13,982 nt of DNA from an uncultured Erysipelotrichaceae bacterium (GTDB lineage: Bacteria; Bacillota_I; Bacilli_A; Erysipelotrichales; Coprobacillaceae). The notes under the pieces were generated by a model. It saw only the letters and a list, made by a program, of their open reading frames with translations, was not told the origin of the DNA and made no database searches. The stretch covers positions 1 to 13,982 of the forward strand of contig UQVG01000021.1 of assembly GCA_900544435.1 (NCBI GenBank), written 5' to 3'. How positions within the stretch are numbered: the first letter of the stretch is position 1; every line of letters starts with the position of its first letter. This document shows positions 1 through 8,061 of this stretch, one piece after another. Both the position numbers and the translations under genes were made by a program.

Positions 1-12
1 AGCCTATCTGCG

Positions 13-46
13 CAAATGCCTCTTTGTTAAAACAAAGAGGCATTTG
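13..46 (+). terminator. Rho-independent terminator for a convergent + strand gene outside the window
   Basis: The arms CAAATGCCTCTTTGT (13-27) and ACAAAGAGGCATTTG (32-46) are perfectly complementary over 15 bp, with a 4-nt loop. On the + strand the stem is followed by TTTT (47-50). On the minus strand it is followed by GCGCAGATAG, with no U-tract. It therefore most likely ends a gene that enters from the left on the + strand, which would be convergent with the operon in this window. That gene itself is not visible. Confidence 0.75.
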
Positions 47-80
47 TTTTATGAAAGATAGAGGAACAAAATATTTTCTA

Positions 81-120
81 TAAACAAAAAAAGGAATTGA
101 GGTTTGCTCAATTCCTTTTT
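81..120 (-). terminator. Rho-independent terminator of the operon
   Basis: A 14-bp perfect stem (88-101 with 107-120) and a 5-nt loop lie only 5 bases past the stop codon of the last gene. Read on the minus strand, the stem runs into TTTTTTTGTTTA, a good U-tract. The opposite strand is also T-rich after the stem (about 116-130), so the element may work in both directions. Confidence 0.9.
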
Positions 121-125
121 ATTGT

Positions 126-1565
126 TTATTGATTCATAATTTCATTTATTTTATCAGAAACAGTTTTTCTGCTTGTTTCATCAACTACAAGTGTGTATAG
201 ATTATGATTTGGCATTGAATATAGACCATATGTCATTTTACCTTGTCCAGTAAGATATTGTCTTTCAATAGCATAACCTTGCATACTTGACATTTGTTTT
301 TTAATCGCTGTTAATAAGTCATCTTTTGACATATTGGTATCAAAAGTCCCTTCAACATGATCTAAGATATTTTGATAATTCATTAAAGTATCACTACTAA
401 TTAAAGCATTGATAATACCAATCATTACTTCTTGTTGGTTTTGAATACGATGTTGGTCTCCATCACTATAAGAATGTCTTTCTCTAGCAAAAGTTAAAGC
501 CATTGCTCCATTCATATAGTTAGGACCTTGATTATAATGATATTCACCAATTGTTAGATCTTGGTCACTATTAACATAAATACCACCTAAAACATCAACA
601 ACATTCACTAAAGAAGCAAAGTTGACACGATAGTAATAGTCAATATTAATATTTAAGAAATTACCAATGGTTTGCATTGTTTCATTGATTCCATAAATAC
701 CACTGTGTGTAAGTTTATCATATTGTCCATTCATCGCAAGAGGCACATAACTATCTCTTGGGATTCCTGTTAATAAGATTCTATGTTGATTCATATTCAC
801 TGTCATCAACATATTAACATCACTACGGCTTCTTGTAGAAATATCACCATATGTATCAATTCCTGAAATTAAAACATTGAAGACACCATCATTAACAGAA
901 CCATTATGCGCCATGTTTTTATCTTTACTTTCAGTTTCTACATAATAGATAACACGTGTATTATCAGAGAATGTTTCATCGATATTTTCTAATAAAACAC
1001 GGTATGATTCATTGACTAAAATAGCATCTACTTGATGATTGAAAAGACTGTCATGTAATTGATCCCAACTATCACAAGTTGTTGTATTGATATTGATTTG
1101 TCCTTGGATATCTTTTAAAGCATGGTTTGTGTTATCTTGATCTAGTGTGTTATTATAATTTAATGTTTTCCCTTTTAAATCATTTAATTCTTGATAAGAG
1201 CTATCTTTTAAAACAATAACACTCATTGTATTGACATAACGATTTGTGCCTGTAAAACCATCCATAAATGAGCTTCCTACATGGATAAAGAAGCATCCTA
1301 AAGCAAGAGCTAAAGAAACGATTAAAGAAATGATTTTAGAAATCATCCCTCTAATTGAAAAGGCATCTTTATTGTATTGTAGAAAGTATACAAGTAATAA
1401 TAGTAAAACTAAAATAACAATGGCTCCGCCTAAAAATAAAGCAGGTAGAATAGGCATTTCAATTAATAAAACACCTAAAAAGACAATTGTTATAATGAAT
1501 TGAATAATTGTTAGATATTGGTTTTTCAACCATTTTTTTTGAAATATTTCCTTTATTTTATTCAT
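126..1565 (-). CDS. LCP (LytR-CpsA-Psr) family cell-wall polymer ligase
   Basis: This 479-residue membrane protein belongs to the family that transfers lipid-linked glycopolymers (capsule, teichoic acid) onto peptidoglycan outside the cell. Three N-terminal membrane helices are visible (about 17-35, 40-63, 72-94). A region at about 113-210 resembles a small solute-binding-like accessory domain; this is a weaker call. The LCP domain covers about 226-395 and shows the expected acidic/arginine pattern: SGID (234-237), SRSD (246-249), IPRDS (268-272), FARERHS (359-365) and R373 near the end of the motif. The ATG has a GAGGGG ribosome site 6 nt upstream and begins 17 nt after the preceding BY-kinase gene. 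Being last in the operon, just before the terminator, agrees with a role in attaching a polymer whose length is set by the upstream kinase pair. It has no C-terminal extension. The substrate polymer cannot be told from sequence. Confidence 0.93.
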   Translation of the reverse strand: MNKIKEIFQKKWLKNQYLTIIQFIITIVFLGVLLIEMPILPALFLGGAIVILVLLLLLVYFLQYNKDAFSIRGMISKIISLIVSLALALGCFFIHVGSSFMDGFTGTNRYVNTMSVIVLKDSSYQELNDLKGKTLNYNNTLDQDNTNHALKDIQGQININTTTCDSWDQLHDSLFNHQVDAILVNESYRVLLENIDETFSDNTRVIYYVETESKDKNMAHNGSVNDGVFNVLISGIDTYGDISTRSRSDVNMLMTVNMNQHRILLTGIPRDSYVPLAMNGQYDKLTHSGIYGINETMQTIGNFLNINIDYYYRVNFASLVNVVDVLGGIYVNSDQDLTIGEYHYNQGPNYMNGAMALTFARERHSYSDGDQHRIQNQQEVMIGIINALISSDTLMNYQNILDHVEGTFDTNMSKDDLLTAIKKQMSSMQGYAIERQYLTGQGKMTYGLYSMPNHNLYTLVVDETSRKTVSDKINEIMNQ

Positions 1566-1582
1566 GAATTTCCCCTCTTTTT

Positions 1583-2941
1583 CTATTTATAACCATATCC
1601 ATAATGGCGTTCTTCCTCTTTAAAGATAGATTTCTGTGCTTGACTAATAATAGTACCACTAATTTGAGGTAAATGACTATTTAACTCTTCTAAAGCATCT
1701 AAAATATTATAAACACTTGCAAAATCTTGTTTAATAACAATGAAAGAACTATCACAATAACGACTAATAATCATTGCATCTTCTAATAAATATAAAGGTG
1801 GAACATCTAAAATAACAAATTCATAATCTTTTTTAAGTTGTTCAATCAATTCCCCTAATCTTTCTTTTGATAACATTTCTGTTGATTCATCAAAAGCTTT
1901 TACACCATAAATAATATCTAAAGGATAATCTTGATAACTATTCAAGATTTCTTCATAACAATAATCACCCTTTAAATATTCTCCAATATCACCACAAATT
2001 TGATCCTCTTTTAAAATATGATAAACACTTGGATTTCTTAAATCCAAATCAACTAAAGCAGTTTTATAACCCTTTTGTGCTAAACTAATAGCACTATTAA
2101 CAGCTACTGTTGATTTACCTTCATTAGGTAAAGTACTTGTAAACATAAAGACTTGTCGATCATGGTTATTCTTTTCTTGTTCTAATTTTAAACGAATATT
2201 AGAAAAAGCATGTTGAAAAGAATATTGGATACGTGGGTTTGATAATAATAAATATTGATTTTTTCTTTTTTTATTTGTTTTAATATAAGGTATTTTAGTG
2301 ATGTTATGAAGATGTAATTCTTTTTTAACATCTTCACTTTCTAAAATTGTTTTACGCGCTGTCATTAAAATAAAGACAATTCCTAAATCAATAATTATTC
2401 CAATAGCAAATCCTATCACTCCATCTTTTAAATAATCAGGATAAGCATCTGGCTTACTTGCTTGTTCTGGAGTATCAATAATGGCGATATTAATATCACT
2501 CATTGAATAATCTGTAACTTGTTTATAGTTATTTAAAATACAGTTAATAATATCATATGATAGTTTAGGATCTTGGCTAACAACCTTTAAAACAGCTAAA
2601 TTCGTATCATTAAAACGATTTAAACTGATACTTACAGGAAAGTCTGTTAAACCTAAGTTTGTCTTCACGACATCTTGCATCATGCTACCACAAAGTAAAC
2701 CACTAAATGAAGAAAATAAACTATCTCCATCATCACTGACTTCAAAGATATTATCTTGATCTTGTTCATAAACGACAAAGACTGATTGAGAGGTATAAGT
2801 TGTTTTAAAGAACAAGAATGTTTTAGCAAGATTTAAAACAGTTGTACAAACAACAATAATAATCAACCATTTTTTAACTCTTGAAACTGTACGATAAAAA
2901 CGATTGAAATATTGTGTTAAATCAATTTTATTATCTTCCAT
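1583..2941 (-). CDS. Wzc-like fusion: chain-length (Wzz) domain plus BY-kinase, copy 2
   Basis: This 452-residue protein is likely a bacterial tyrosine kinase fused to a polysaccharide co-polymerase domain, controlling polymer length and export at the membrane. The first membrane helix is at about 23-43, an extracellular Wzz-like segment follows to about 172, and the second helix is at about 173-193. The cytoplasmic kinase domain carries Walker A STLPNEGKST (269-278), Walker A' ALVDLDLRNP (295-304) and Walker B FVILDVPP (375-382). The tail HYGYGY (446-451) is a short tyrosine cluster, the usual autophosphorylation site. In most Gram-positives these two parts are separate proteins (CpsC/CpsD, YwqC/YwqD); here they are one chain, as in Gram-negative Wzc. 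The ATG overlaps the stop of the upstream paralogue by one base (TAATG) and has a GGGAGG site, so translation is probably coupled. Confidence 0.9.
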   Translation of the reverse strand: MEDNKIDLTQYFNRFYRTVSRVKKWLIIIVVCTTVLNLAKTFLFFKTTYTSQSVFVVYEQDQDNIFEVSDDGDSLFSSFSGLLCGSMMQDVVKTNLGLTDFPVSISLNRFNDTNLAVLKVVSQDPKLSYDIINCILNNYKQVTDYSMSDINIAIIDTPEQASKPDAYPDYLKDGVIGFAIGIIIDLGIVFILMTARKTILESEDVKKELHLHNITKIPYIKTNKKRKNQYLLLSNPRIQYSFQHAFSNIRLKLEQEKNNHDRQVFMFTSTLPNEGKSTVAVNSAISLAQKGYKTALVDLDLRNPSVYHILKEDQICGDIGEYLKGDYCYEEILNSYQDYPLDIIYGVKAFDESTEMLSKERLGELIEQLKKDYEFVILDVPPLYLLEDAMIISRYCDSSFIVIKQDFASVYNILDALEELNSHLPQISGTIISQAQKSIFKEEERHYGYGYK

Positions 2942-4317
2942 TATCTTACCTCCCTTTTACGATTATAGTGGTTATAACCATAACGATAACCATAAACCAT
3001 ACTTCCTTGGTTCATTTCATAAATACTTGCATTATAAATACATCCAATTAAATTATTCTTAGCTTGAACAAGACGACTAATAACTTCATTAATATGAGAA
3101 ATCGTTGCTTCATTTTGTTTAACTACTAAAAATGAAGCATCTACTAAACGATTGATCACTAATGGTTCATCAAGTCCTAAAGTTGGAGCAACATCTATAA
3201 TAATATAATCAAACTGACTTTTAGCTTCTTTAATTAATTGTGCTAATTGTGTTTCTAAGACTTTTTCATCTAAATTTAAATCTTGATCTGCACATAATAC
3301 AGATAATTGATAATTTTCTAAGAAGTTTACTTGGCTTTGCCAAGTAGCTTCTTTACTAAAGTAACGATTGATCGTTGTATCTTTAGTTATTGAAAAAATC
3401 TTATGCACCGCTGGTTTCTTTAAGTCACCATCAATTAATAATACTTTATAATGACTTCTAGCAAGTGATAACGCTAAGTTAGCAGCTACTGTTGATTTCC
3501 CTTCGTTTTCAACAGTACTTGTAATCATAATGGTTTGATAACCATGTTTTTTAGCTGATAATTCAAATCTGTTTCTTAATTTTTTAATGGCTTCTTTATA
3601 ATAGAAACTTGTTGTAAGTGATGTCATTAAGACAGCAGTTTTACGACGACGCATTTTCTTTCTTTCTCTTGGAATTTTCGCAAATAAACGACAATCCAAC
3701 ATTTTTTCAATATTACTGGCTTTTTTGATGTCTTGTCTAAAATAGACAATGAATCCAATTAAGACGAGTAATAGAATACCACAATATAGAACACCTGATC
3801 TAAAGTTTCTTACGTGGCTATTTAAAGCGATTGGTGATTCATTTAAGCTAATATCTTGTAAAATATTTAATTCATATGTCAAATGATATTTTTCACCATT
3901 GTTTTGATACCAGTCTTTAATACATTTTAAAGAATAGTAAGCTTCTTTTTTAGTAGGAGCAATGACTTGAATTGTGACAATGTTTTGTCCACTTTGACTT
4001 ACAATTTGACAATTCATGTTAACTGTTTCTAGATTTAATTTACTTTTAATTTCATTTTTAACGACTTGTCCGTTAAAAATGTATTGTAATGTTTTTGTAT
4101 AGGTTTCTGCTTGTTCTAATTGACTATACGTATTTTGACTTGATTTTAAGGCTGCTTGCATAGAAGCCATGTATTGAGGTTGATAGGTTAGCGTTTTAAA
4201 AATATCAAAACCAATCCCACTGATGACTAAACATAAAGCAAGCAAACCGATTTTTTTGATGATATAAGAAATCATCAAAGAAATCTGTAAAACAAGAGCA
4301 TTATTTTTACTATTCAT
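2941..4317 (-). CDS. Wzc-like fusion: chain-length (Wzz) domain plus BY-kinase, copy 1
   Basis: This 458-residue paralogue of the next gene has the same order of parts: membrane helix about 18-40, extracellular coiled/Wzz-like region about 45-165, second helix about 174-193, kinase domain from about 235. Walker A is STVENEGKST (267-276), Walker A' LIDGDLKKP (294-302) and Walker B IIIDVAP (372-378). The C-terminal tail holds five tyrosines in ten residues (Y442, Y444, Y446, Y448, Y451), typical of BY-kinase autophosphorylation clusters, which the CpsB-type phosphatase upstream would reverse. I chose the ATG at 4317 rather than the GTG at 4341: AGGAGG (4329-4324) lies 6 nt before this ATG. With this start the gene overlaps the upstream stop codon by 8 nt. 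Two tandem kinases may form a mixed oligomer or act on different steps; sequence alone does not decide. Confidence 0.9.
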   Translation of the reverse strand: MNSKNNALVLQISLMISYIIKKIGLLALCLVISGIGFDIFKTLTYQPQYMASMQAALKSSQNTYSQLEQAETYTKTLQYIFNGQVVKNEIKSKLNLETVNMNCQIVSQSGQNIVTIQVIAPTKKEAYYSLKCIKDWYQNNGEKYHLTYELNILQDISLNESPIALNSHVRNFRSGVLYCGILLLVLIGFIVYFRQDIKKASNIEKMLDCRLFAKIPRERKKMRRRKTAVLMTSLTTSFYYKEAIKKLRNRFELSAKKHGYQTIMITSTVENEGKSTVAANLALSLARSHYKVLLIDGDLKKPAVHKIFSITKDTTINRYFSKEATWQSQVNFLENYQLSVLCADQDLNLDEKVLETQLAQLIKEAKSQFDYIIIDVAPTLGLDEPLVINRLVDASFLVVKQNEATISHINEVISRLVQAKNNLIGCIYNASIYEMNQGSMVYGYRYGYNHYNRKREVR

Positions 4318-5134
4318 GGCTACCCTCCTCAACAACGACAACTAATTTTGTAACACCAATTTCACCATTTTCTTCAAGACGATAAATAAATTCATAAACA
4401 CCTGGTTTTGTTGGATCATAGTTATTACTTACTTTAACATTTTTAATTAAGCTTGTTTCTGACATACCCATTAATTCAATATTTTCAATATAATCTAATG
4501 GTCTAATTTTTTGTCCTACTTGAGCTTTGATCATATAATCAGATAAAGTAATTTGAATATTGTTCATCGCTGGTAAAATAGTCACATTTGTTGTTAAAGT
4601 AGATTTAGTTCCACAGCTATCAACAACTGAATAAGTAACAGCAAAATCTTCACCTTTATAATCTGCTTTATCAATTGAAATCTTTGAACTGATATCTCCA
4701 TCAACACCACTTGTTGCTTGAACATAGTCTTTTAATGAATCAGTTGATTCTAGATAATAAATACATAATGGTTTAGTAATCTTTATTTCTGGAGCTGTAT
4801 AATCTGTATATTTTAACTGACGTGTTGCTCTAGCAATATGGTCATCACTATCTAATACTGCATACGTAATGGTACGCATTTTTTGATCATCGAAAGGTGA
4901 AATACTTTCGATATAGACGTTACTTGTGATGTTACCATCTTCGATATCAATTGCACTGACACCGTTTAATAGACTGTCTTCTTTATCGTTGACACTTACT
5001 TGTAAAGGAGCTTGACTTACGGTAATGACAGGATCATGACCATCATCTTTTATTCTACTTTCTAGAAATAGAAACCCTCCATAGAACATCAATAAAAGAA
5101 TGATGAAAAAGATATATTTTCCATGTTTTTTCAC
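4310..5134 (-). CDS. Membrane-anchored extracellular protein with Ig-like (DUF5011-type) repeats
   Basis: The product has 274 residues. A single N-terminal membrane helix (about 7-26) is followed by an extracellular region of two to three beta-sandwich repeats. The motifs DIEDGNITSNV (63-73) and GVDGDISSKI (143-152), each followed by a Y-x-V-x-D-type strand, are the hallmark of DUF5011/HYR-like bacterial Ig domains. A third repeat (about 192-270, ending in a PGVYEFIYRL-type strand) lacks the acidic motif. Its start is GTG (5134), overlapping the TGA of the phosphatase gene by 4 nt (GTGA), with a GGGGG site 8 nt upstream; no better ATG exists. It has no sortase motif. Lying between the phosphatase and the kinases, it may be an accessory scaffold or ligand-sensing partner of the polysaccharide machinery, but its exact role is unknown. 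Confidence 0.8.
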   Translation of the reverse strand: MKKHGKYIFFIILLLMFYGGFLFLESRIKDDGHDPVITVSQAPLQVSVNDKEDSLLNGVSAIDIEDGNITSNVYIESISPFDDQKMRTITYAVLDSDDHIARATRQLKYTDYTAPEIKITKPLCIYYLESTDSLKDYVQATSGVDGDISSKISIDKADYKGEDFAVTYSVVDSCGTKSTLTTNVTILPAMNNIQITLSDYMIKAQVGQKIRPLDYIENIELMGMSETSLIKNVKVSNNYDPTKPGVYEFIYRLEENGEIGVTKLVVVVEEGSHE

Positions 5135-5865
5135 TTTGTTAACCCCCTAATATCTTTATTTTCTAACATCTTTGCTGGATTATTTTTAAAAATATCCCTG
5201 ACATATTCATGACCATAATGGTCTTCAATATAACAATAATCCTCATACATTAAAGCGTGACGACGATTTAATGTATGAGCATCACTGCCTATAAAGCTAA
5301 TGTAATGATTTTCTAATAAATAGTGGATACATTCCTTCGCAAATGTACCATATTGTCCAAATAAACTTCCTCTATTCATTTGAAGCAAGGCTCCTTTTTC
5401 AATACATTGAAGAGGAAGTTTTCTAGAAGCTTGCATACATTCATATCTTTCAGGATGAGCAATAATTGGAATATAATTATTTTCAATCACTGTATCGATA
5501 GCTTCTAAAACTAAATCTTCTTGTACATCAAAGAAGAATTCCATTAAAAGATATTGCGTTTGATTGATTCTTGTAATATCTTCTAAATGTTTATAAAAAG
5601 AAGCCGTTGATGTGAATAAAAATTCACATCCTAAATAAAGTTTAATAGGAATTCCTTCATCTTGAACAATTTCTTGGAATTCATTAAATAATTCTTTGAT
5701 TTTTTTATAAGGATTAATAAAATCATAAGGATAAGCCAGATGAGGTGTTAACACCATTTCATCTGTACCATCTTGATATGCTTTTTCTAACATCAATAAT
5801 GATTCATTGACAGATTGAAAGCCATCATCTACCATTGGTAAAATATGTGTATGTATATCAATCAT
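5131..5865 (-). CDS. CpsB/YwqE-type PHP-fold protein tyrosine phosphatase
   Basis: This 244-residue metal-dependent phosphatase is of the kind that dephosphorylates BY-kinases and so controls capsule or exopolysaccharide synthesis in the cytoplasm. All PHP metal-site motifs are present: HTH (5-7), DDG (13-15), TPH (40-42), GCEF (79-82), MEF (108-110), AHPER (136-140) and SDAH (194-197). I chose the ATG at 5865: AGGAGG (5877-5872) sits 6 nt upstream, and MIDIHTHILP is the family's normal N-terminus. An in-frame start at 5913 would add 16 residues lying inside the ABC transporter gene. The stop of that gene (5876-5878) overlaps the ribosome site, so this gene is directly coupled to the exporter. 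A 13-bp perfect inverted repeat lies inside the gene at 5242-5279. Confidence 0.94.
   Translation of the reverse strand: MIDIHTHILPMVDDGFQSVNESLLMLEKAYQDGTDEMVLTPHLAYPYDFINPYKKIKELFNEFQEIVQDEGIPIKLYLGCEFLFTSTASFYKHLEDITRINQTQYLLMEFFFDVQEDLVLEAIDTVIENNYIPIIAHPERYECMQASRKLPLQCIEKGALLQMNRGSLFGQYGTFAKECIHYLLENHYISFIGSDAHTLNRRHALMYEDYCYIEDHYGHEYVRDIFKNNPAKMLENKDIRGLTK
5242..5279. repeat. Perfect 13-bp inverted repeat inside the cpsB-like gene
   Basis: CTCATACATTAAA (5242-5254) and TTTAATGTATGAG (5267-5279) are exact reverse complements separated by 12 nt. It lies in codons for the region just after the SDAH motif of the phosphatase. No U-tract follows on either strand, so it does not look like a terminator. 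Confidence 0.85.
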
Positions 5866-5875
5866 CTTTTTCCTC

Positions 5876-7630
5876 CTAAAAATCCATTGCCATTTGAGCA
5901 GACTCTTCTTCATCTAATAATGTTAAATGTGTATCCATGACACGATAAACTCTTTGACACATATTTAACACACTTGGACGATGGGTTGTGACAATACATG
6001 TTTTATGAGGATGATTCTTCACGATATTATTTAAAACCCTACGTTCTGTTCTTACATCTAAAGCACTTGTTGCTTCATCTAATAATAATATTGGTGCATC
6101 TCTTAATATAGCTCTTGCAATCGCTATTCTTTGAGATTGACCTTCAGATAAGCCTTTCCCTCTTGTGCCTATTTCAGTATATATGCCTTTATCTAATCTT
6201 TCAACAAATTCATAAGCACAGGCTGATTTTAAAGCTTGAATAATTTCTTCATCGGTTGCATCTTCTTTAACCATTCTTAAATTATCAGCAATAGTTCCTG
6301 AAAAGATCGTATTTCCTTGAGGCACATAAGCAAATAAATGACGTGTAGAAGCATCTAACGTATACTTTTTATTTTGATAATCCACTAAACAAGCATGTCC
6401 CATGCTTGGTGTAATTAATCCTAAAAATAAACGAATCATGGTTGTCTTTCCTTCACCACTAGGACCTACTAAAGCTACAATTTCACCATGTTTTGCTTCC
6501 ATTGAAGAAGAAACTAATACTTGTTTATTTTCTACATAAGAGAAATAAACATTTTCTAATTCAATTGAAAAACCATGATCTTTGATTTGATTTAAATAAT
6601 CACTTCTTTGAATATTTGTTTCTTCTTTAGGTAAAGAAATGATTTCAATCAATCTTTTAGCTGAAATCGTTGAAGAAATCGTTGAAGGAATAATGCCTAC
6701 TAAAGAACTAAAAGCACTCGACATACGTGTAGACTGTTGTAAAAACAACGTCATTTCTCCATAATTAATAACACCACTCCATAAACGATAAACAGCCCAT
6801 CCAAAGAAACTAAATTGAATAACCATTCCTACTAAAGACAAAATCGTGTTTGTTTTGATACTAAACATATTATAATCAAGGTTAACAACTTTATATTTTT
6901 CTTGAAAACCTTTAAGTTTTCTAGAAAACAAATCAACTAAACCAAAAGATTTAATCGAATCAATATTACTAAAAGTTTCCGTTTGAAATGACATCATTTC
7001 ACTATTCATTTCTTTAACCTTTAAATTATATTCTCTCATTCTAGACATCAATACCTTAGAAGAAACTAACATAATAGGCGCATTAATTAACGTTAAAACC
7101 ATCATTGTTGGATCATAATAAAGAATCAAACACAATGTAGCAACAAAATTAAACGTATTAATAATTAAATTAGGAACCCAACCAATAGCTGAAGAAGCAA
7201 CAGTTCCAACATCTCCTCCAAAACGATTCAATAAATCACCACTATGAAAAGAAGACAAATCTAACCAATTCACTTGAATAATCTTATCAAAAATATCTGC
7301 TTGAATCTCATTTTGAATCCTAATATTGATCTTCAAAGTAATTCTAGACATTACCTGATTAAACAACAAACTAAACAATGACATTGAAACCATTAAAACA
7401 GCCATTCCTAATGCTCTGCTTTCTTGTTTCCCTGTAACAATATTAATTAATTCTTTACTTGCTACTGAACTAACTAAAGTCATGATTGTTGAAAAAACAC
7501 CAAGGAATGTATAAAAGACAATCTCTTTTTTATATTTCTTTCCATAGGAAAACATCCATTTAAACTCTTCCCACATTTCCTTGATACTACCATCTTTGAT
7601 CTTTTCAATAATCATCTTCAATGATTCCAC
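5876..7630 (-). CDS. ABC exporter (fused membrane and ATPase domains), probable peptide exporter
   Basis: This 584-residue half-transporter would act as a homodimer to pump a substrate out of the cell. The membrane domain covers about 36-325 with six predicted helices (first at about 36-57). The ATPase domain has Walker A GPSGEGKT (389-396), Q-loop VPQGN (436-440), signature LSEGQ (494-498, with E for the usual G), Walker B ILLLDEA (514-520) and switch H550. There is no N-terminal C39 peptidase domain, so leader removal must be done by another protein, plausibly the S26-type peptidase just upstream. The start is GTG (7630) with AGGTGA 5 nt upstream; an ATG at 7615 is the alternative. The gene starts 5 nt after the peptidase stop. 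Position next to the radical SAM and peptidase genes suggests the modified precursor is the cargo; a lipid or glycan substrate is the alternative, since the next genes are polysaccharide-related. Confidence 0.9.
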   Translation of the reverse strand: MESLKMIIEKIKDGSIKEMWEEFKWMFSYGKKYKKEIVFYTFLGVFSTIMTLVSSVASKELINIVTGKQESRALGMAVLMVSMSLFSLLFNQVMSRITLKINIRIQNEIQADIFDKIIQVNWLDLSSFHSGDLLNRFGGDVGTVASSAIGWVPNLIINTFNFVATLCLILYYDPTMMVLTLINAPIMLVSSKVLMSRMREYNLKVKEMNSEMMSFQTETFSNIDSIKSFGLVDLFSRKLKGFQEKYKVVNLDYNMFSIKTNTILSLVGMVIQFSFFGWAVYRLWSGVINYGEMTLFLQQSTRMSSAFSSLVGIIPSTISSTISAKRLIEIISLPKEETNIQRSDYLNQIKDHGFSIELENVYFSYVENKQVLVSSSMEAKHGEIVALVGPSGEGKTTMIRLFLGLITPSMGHACLVDYQNKKYTLDASTRHLFAYVPQGNTIFSGTIADNLRMVKEDATDEEIIQALKSACAYEFVERLDKGIYTEIGTRGKGLSEGQSQRIAIARAILRDAPILLLDEATSALDVRTERRVLNNIVKNHPHKTCIVTTHRPSVLNMCQRVYRVMDTHLTLLDEEESAQMAMDF

Positions 7631-7635
7631 TTACA

Positions 7636-8061
7636 TCACCTCAATCCATATAACTTAATAATCATATAACGACAAGGAATAATCCTAATCCACACATAAT
7701 AAAAGAAATTCCACCAAAAATCACCAGGTTTAATCTCTTTCCCTTTTCTTTTAACCTTATAAACAATCGCAAAGATTTGTTCTCTTTTAATAGGACCTTC
7801 AATATCTACTTGATTATCACCTACAAAATAATAATCATCACCATCTACCTTATAAATACGATGCAACACATAAGCCCCATTACTCCTTTGAAAAAAACAA
7901 ATATCTCCTTTTTTCAATTCCTTATCAATCTTTCTAAAATAAACAATATCTCTTTGATGAATCAAAAACGGAGCCATCGAACTACCAACAACTACCATAC
8001 TAGCCTCATCACCATTTAAAACAACCTCTTTTAAAATAGAAACATATTCTCTAGTATTCAT
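7636..8061 (-). CDS. S24/S26-type signal-peptidase-like serine peptidase (Ser/His type)
   Basis: The product has 141 residues. From the third of three consecutive ATGs (8061) it shows the signal peptidase I boxes: V-x-G-S-S-M-A-P with likely nucleophile S28, KKGDICFF (50-57), YVLHRI (64-69) with His at 67 where bacterial type I enzymes have Lys, and VGDNQVD (80-86) with D82. The His form is typical of SipW/Sec11-like (ER-type) enzymes. A hydrophobic tail (about 115-138) may associate with the membrane. Three in-frame ATGs exist (8067, 8064, 8061). GGAG lies 1, 4 and 7 nt before them, so I favour 8061, though 8067 is possible. The gene overlaps the end of the radical SAM gene by 11-17 nt. It is the best candidate for cutting the leader of the modified precursors; this is inference from context. 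Confidence 0.85.
   Translation of the reverse strand: MNTREYVSILKEVVLNGDEASMVVVGSSMAPFLIHQRDIVYFRKIDKELKKGDICFFQRSNGAYVLHRIYKVDGDDYYFVGDNQVDIEGPIKREQIFAIVYKVKRKGKEIKPGDFWWNFFYYVWIRIIPCRYMIIKLYGLR

Noticed and set aside
1246..1503. 85-codon + strand frame opposite the LCP gene
   Set aside because: It lies within the transmembrane part of a well-supported gene on the other strand, has no ribosome site of note and no recognisable domain.
6665..6692. Short tandem repeat in the exporter gene
   Set aside because: It encodes a small S-T-I-S duplication in a membrane-domain linker; this is likely ordinary coding drift and not a functional repeat.
7777..8019. + strand frame opposite the S26-type peptidase
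   Set aside because: It is low-complexity Ile/Asn/Thr sequence, typical of the antisense of AT-rich coding DNA, and the opposite strand has clear catalytic motifs.
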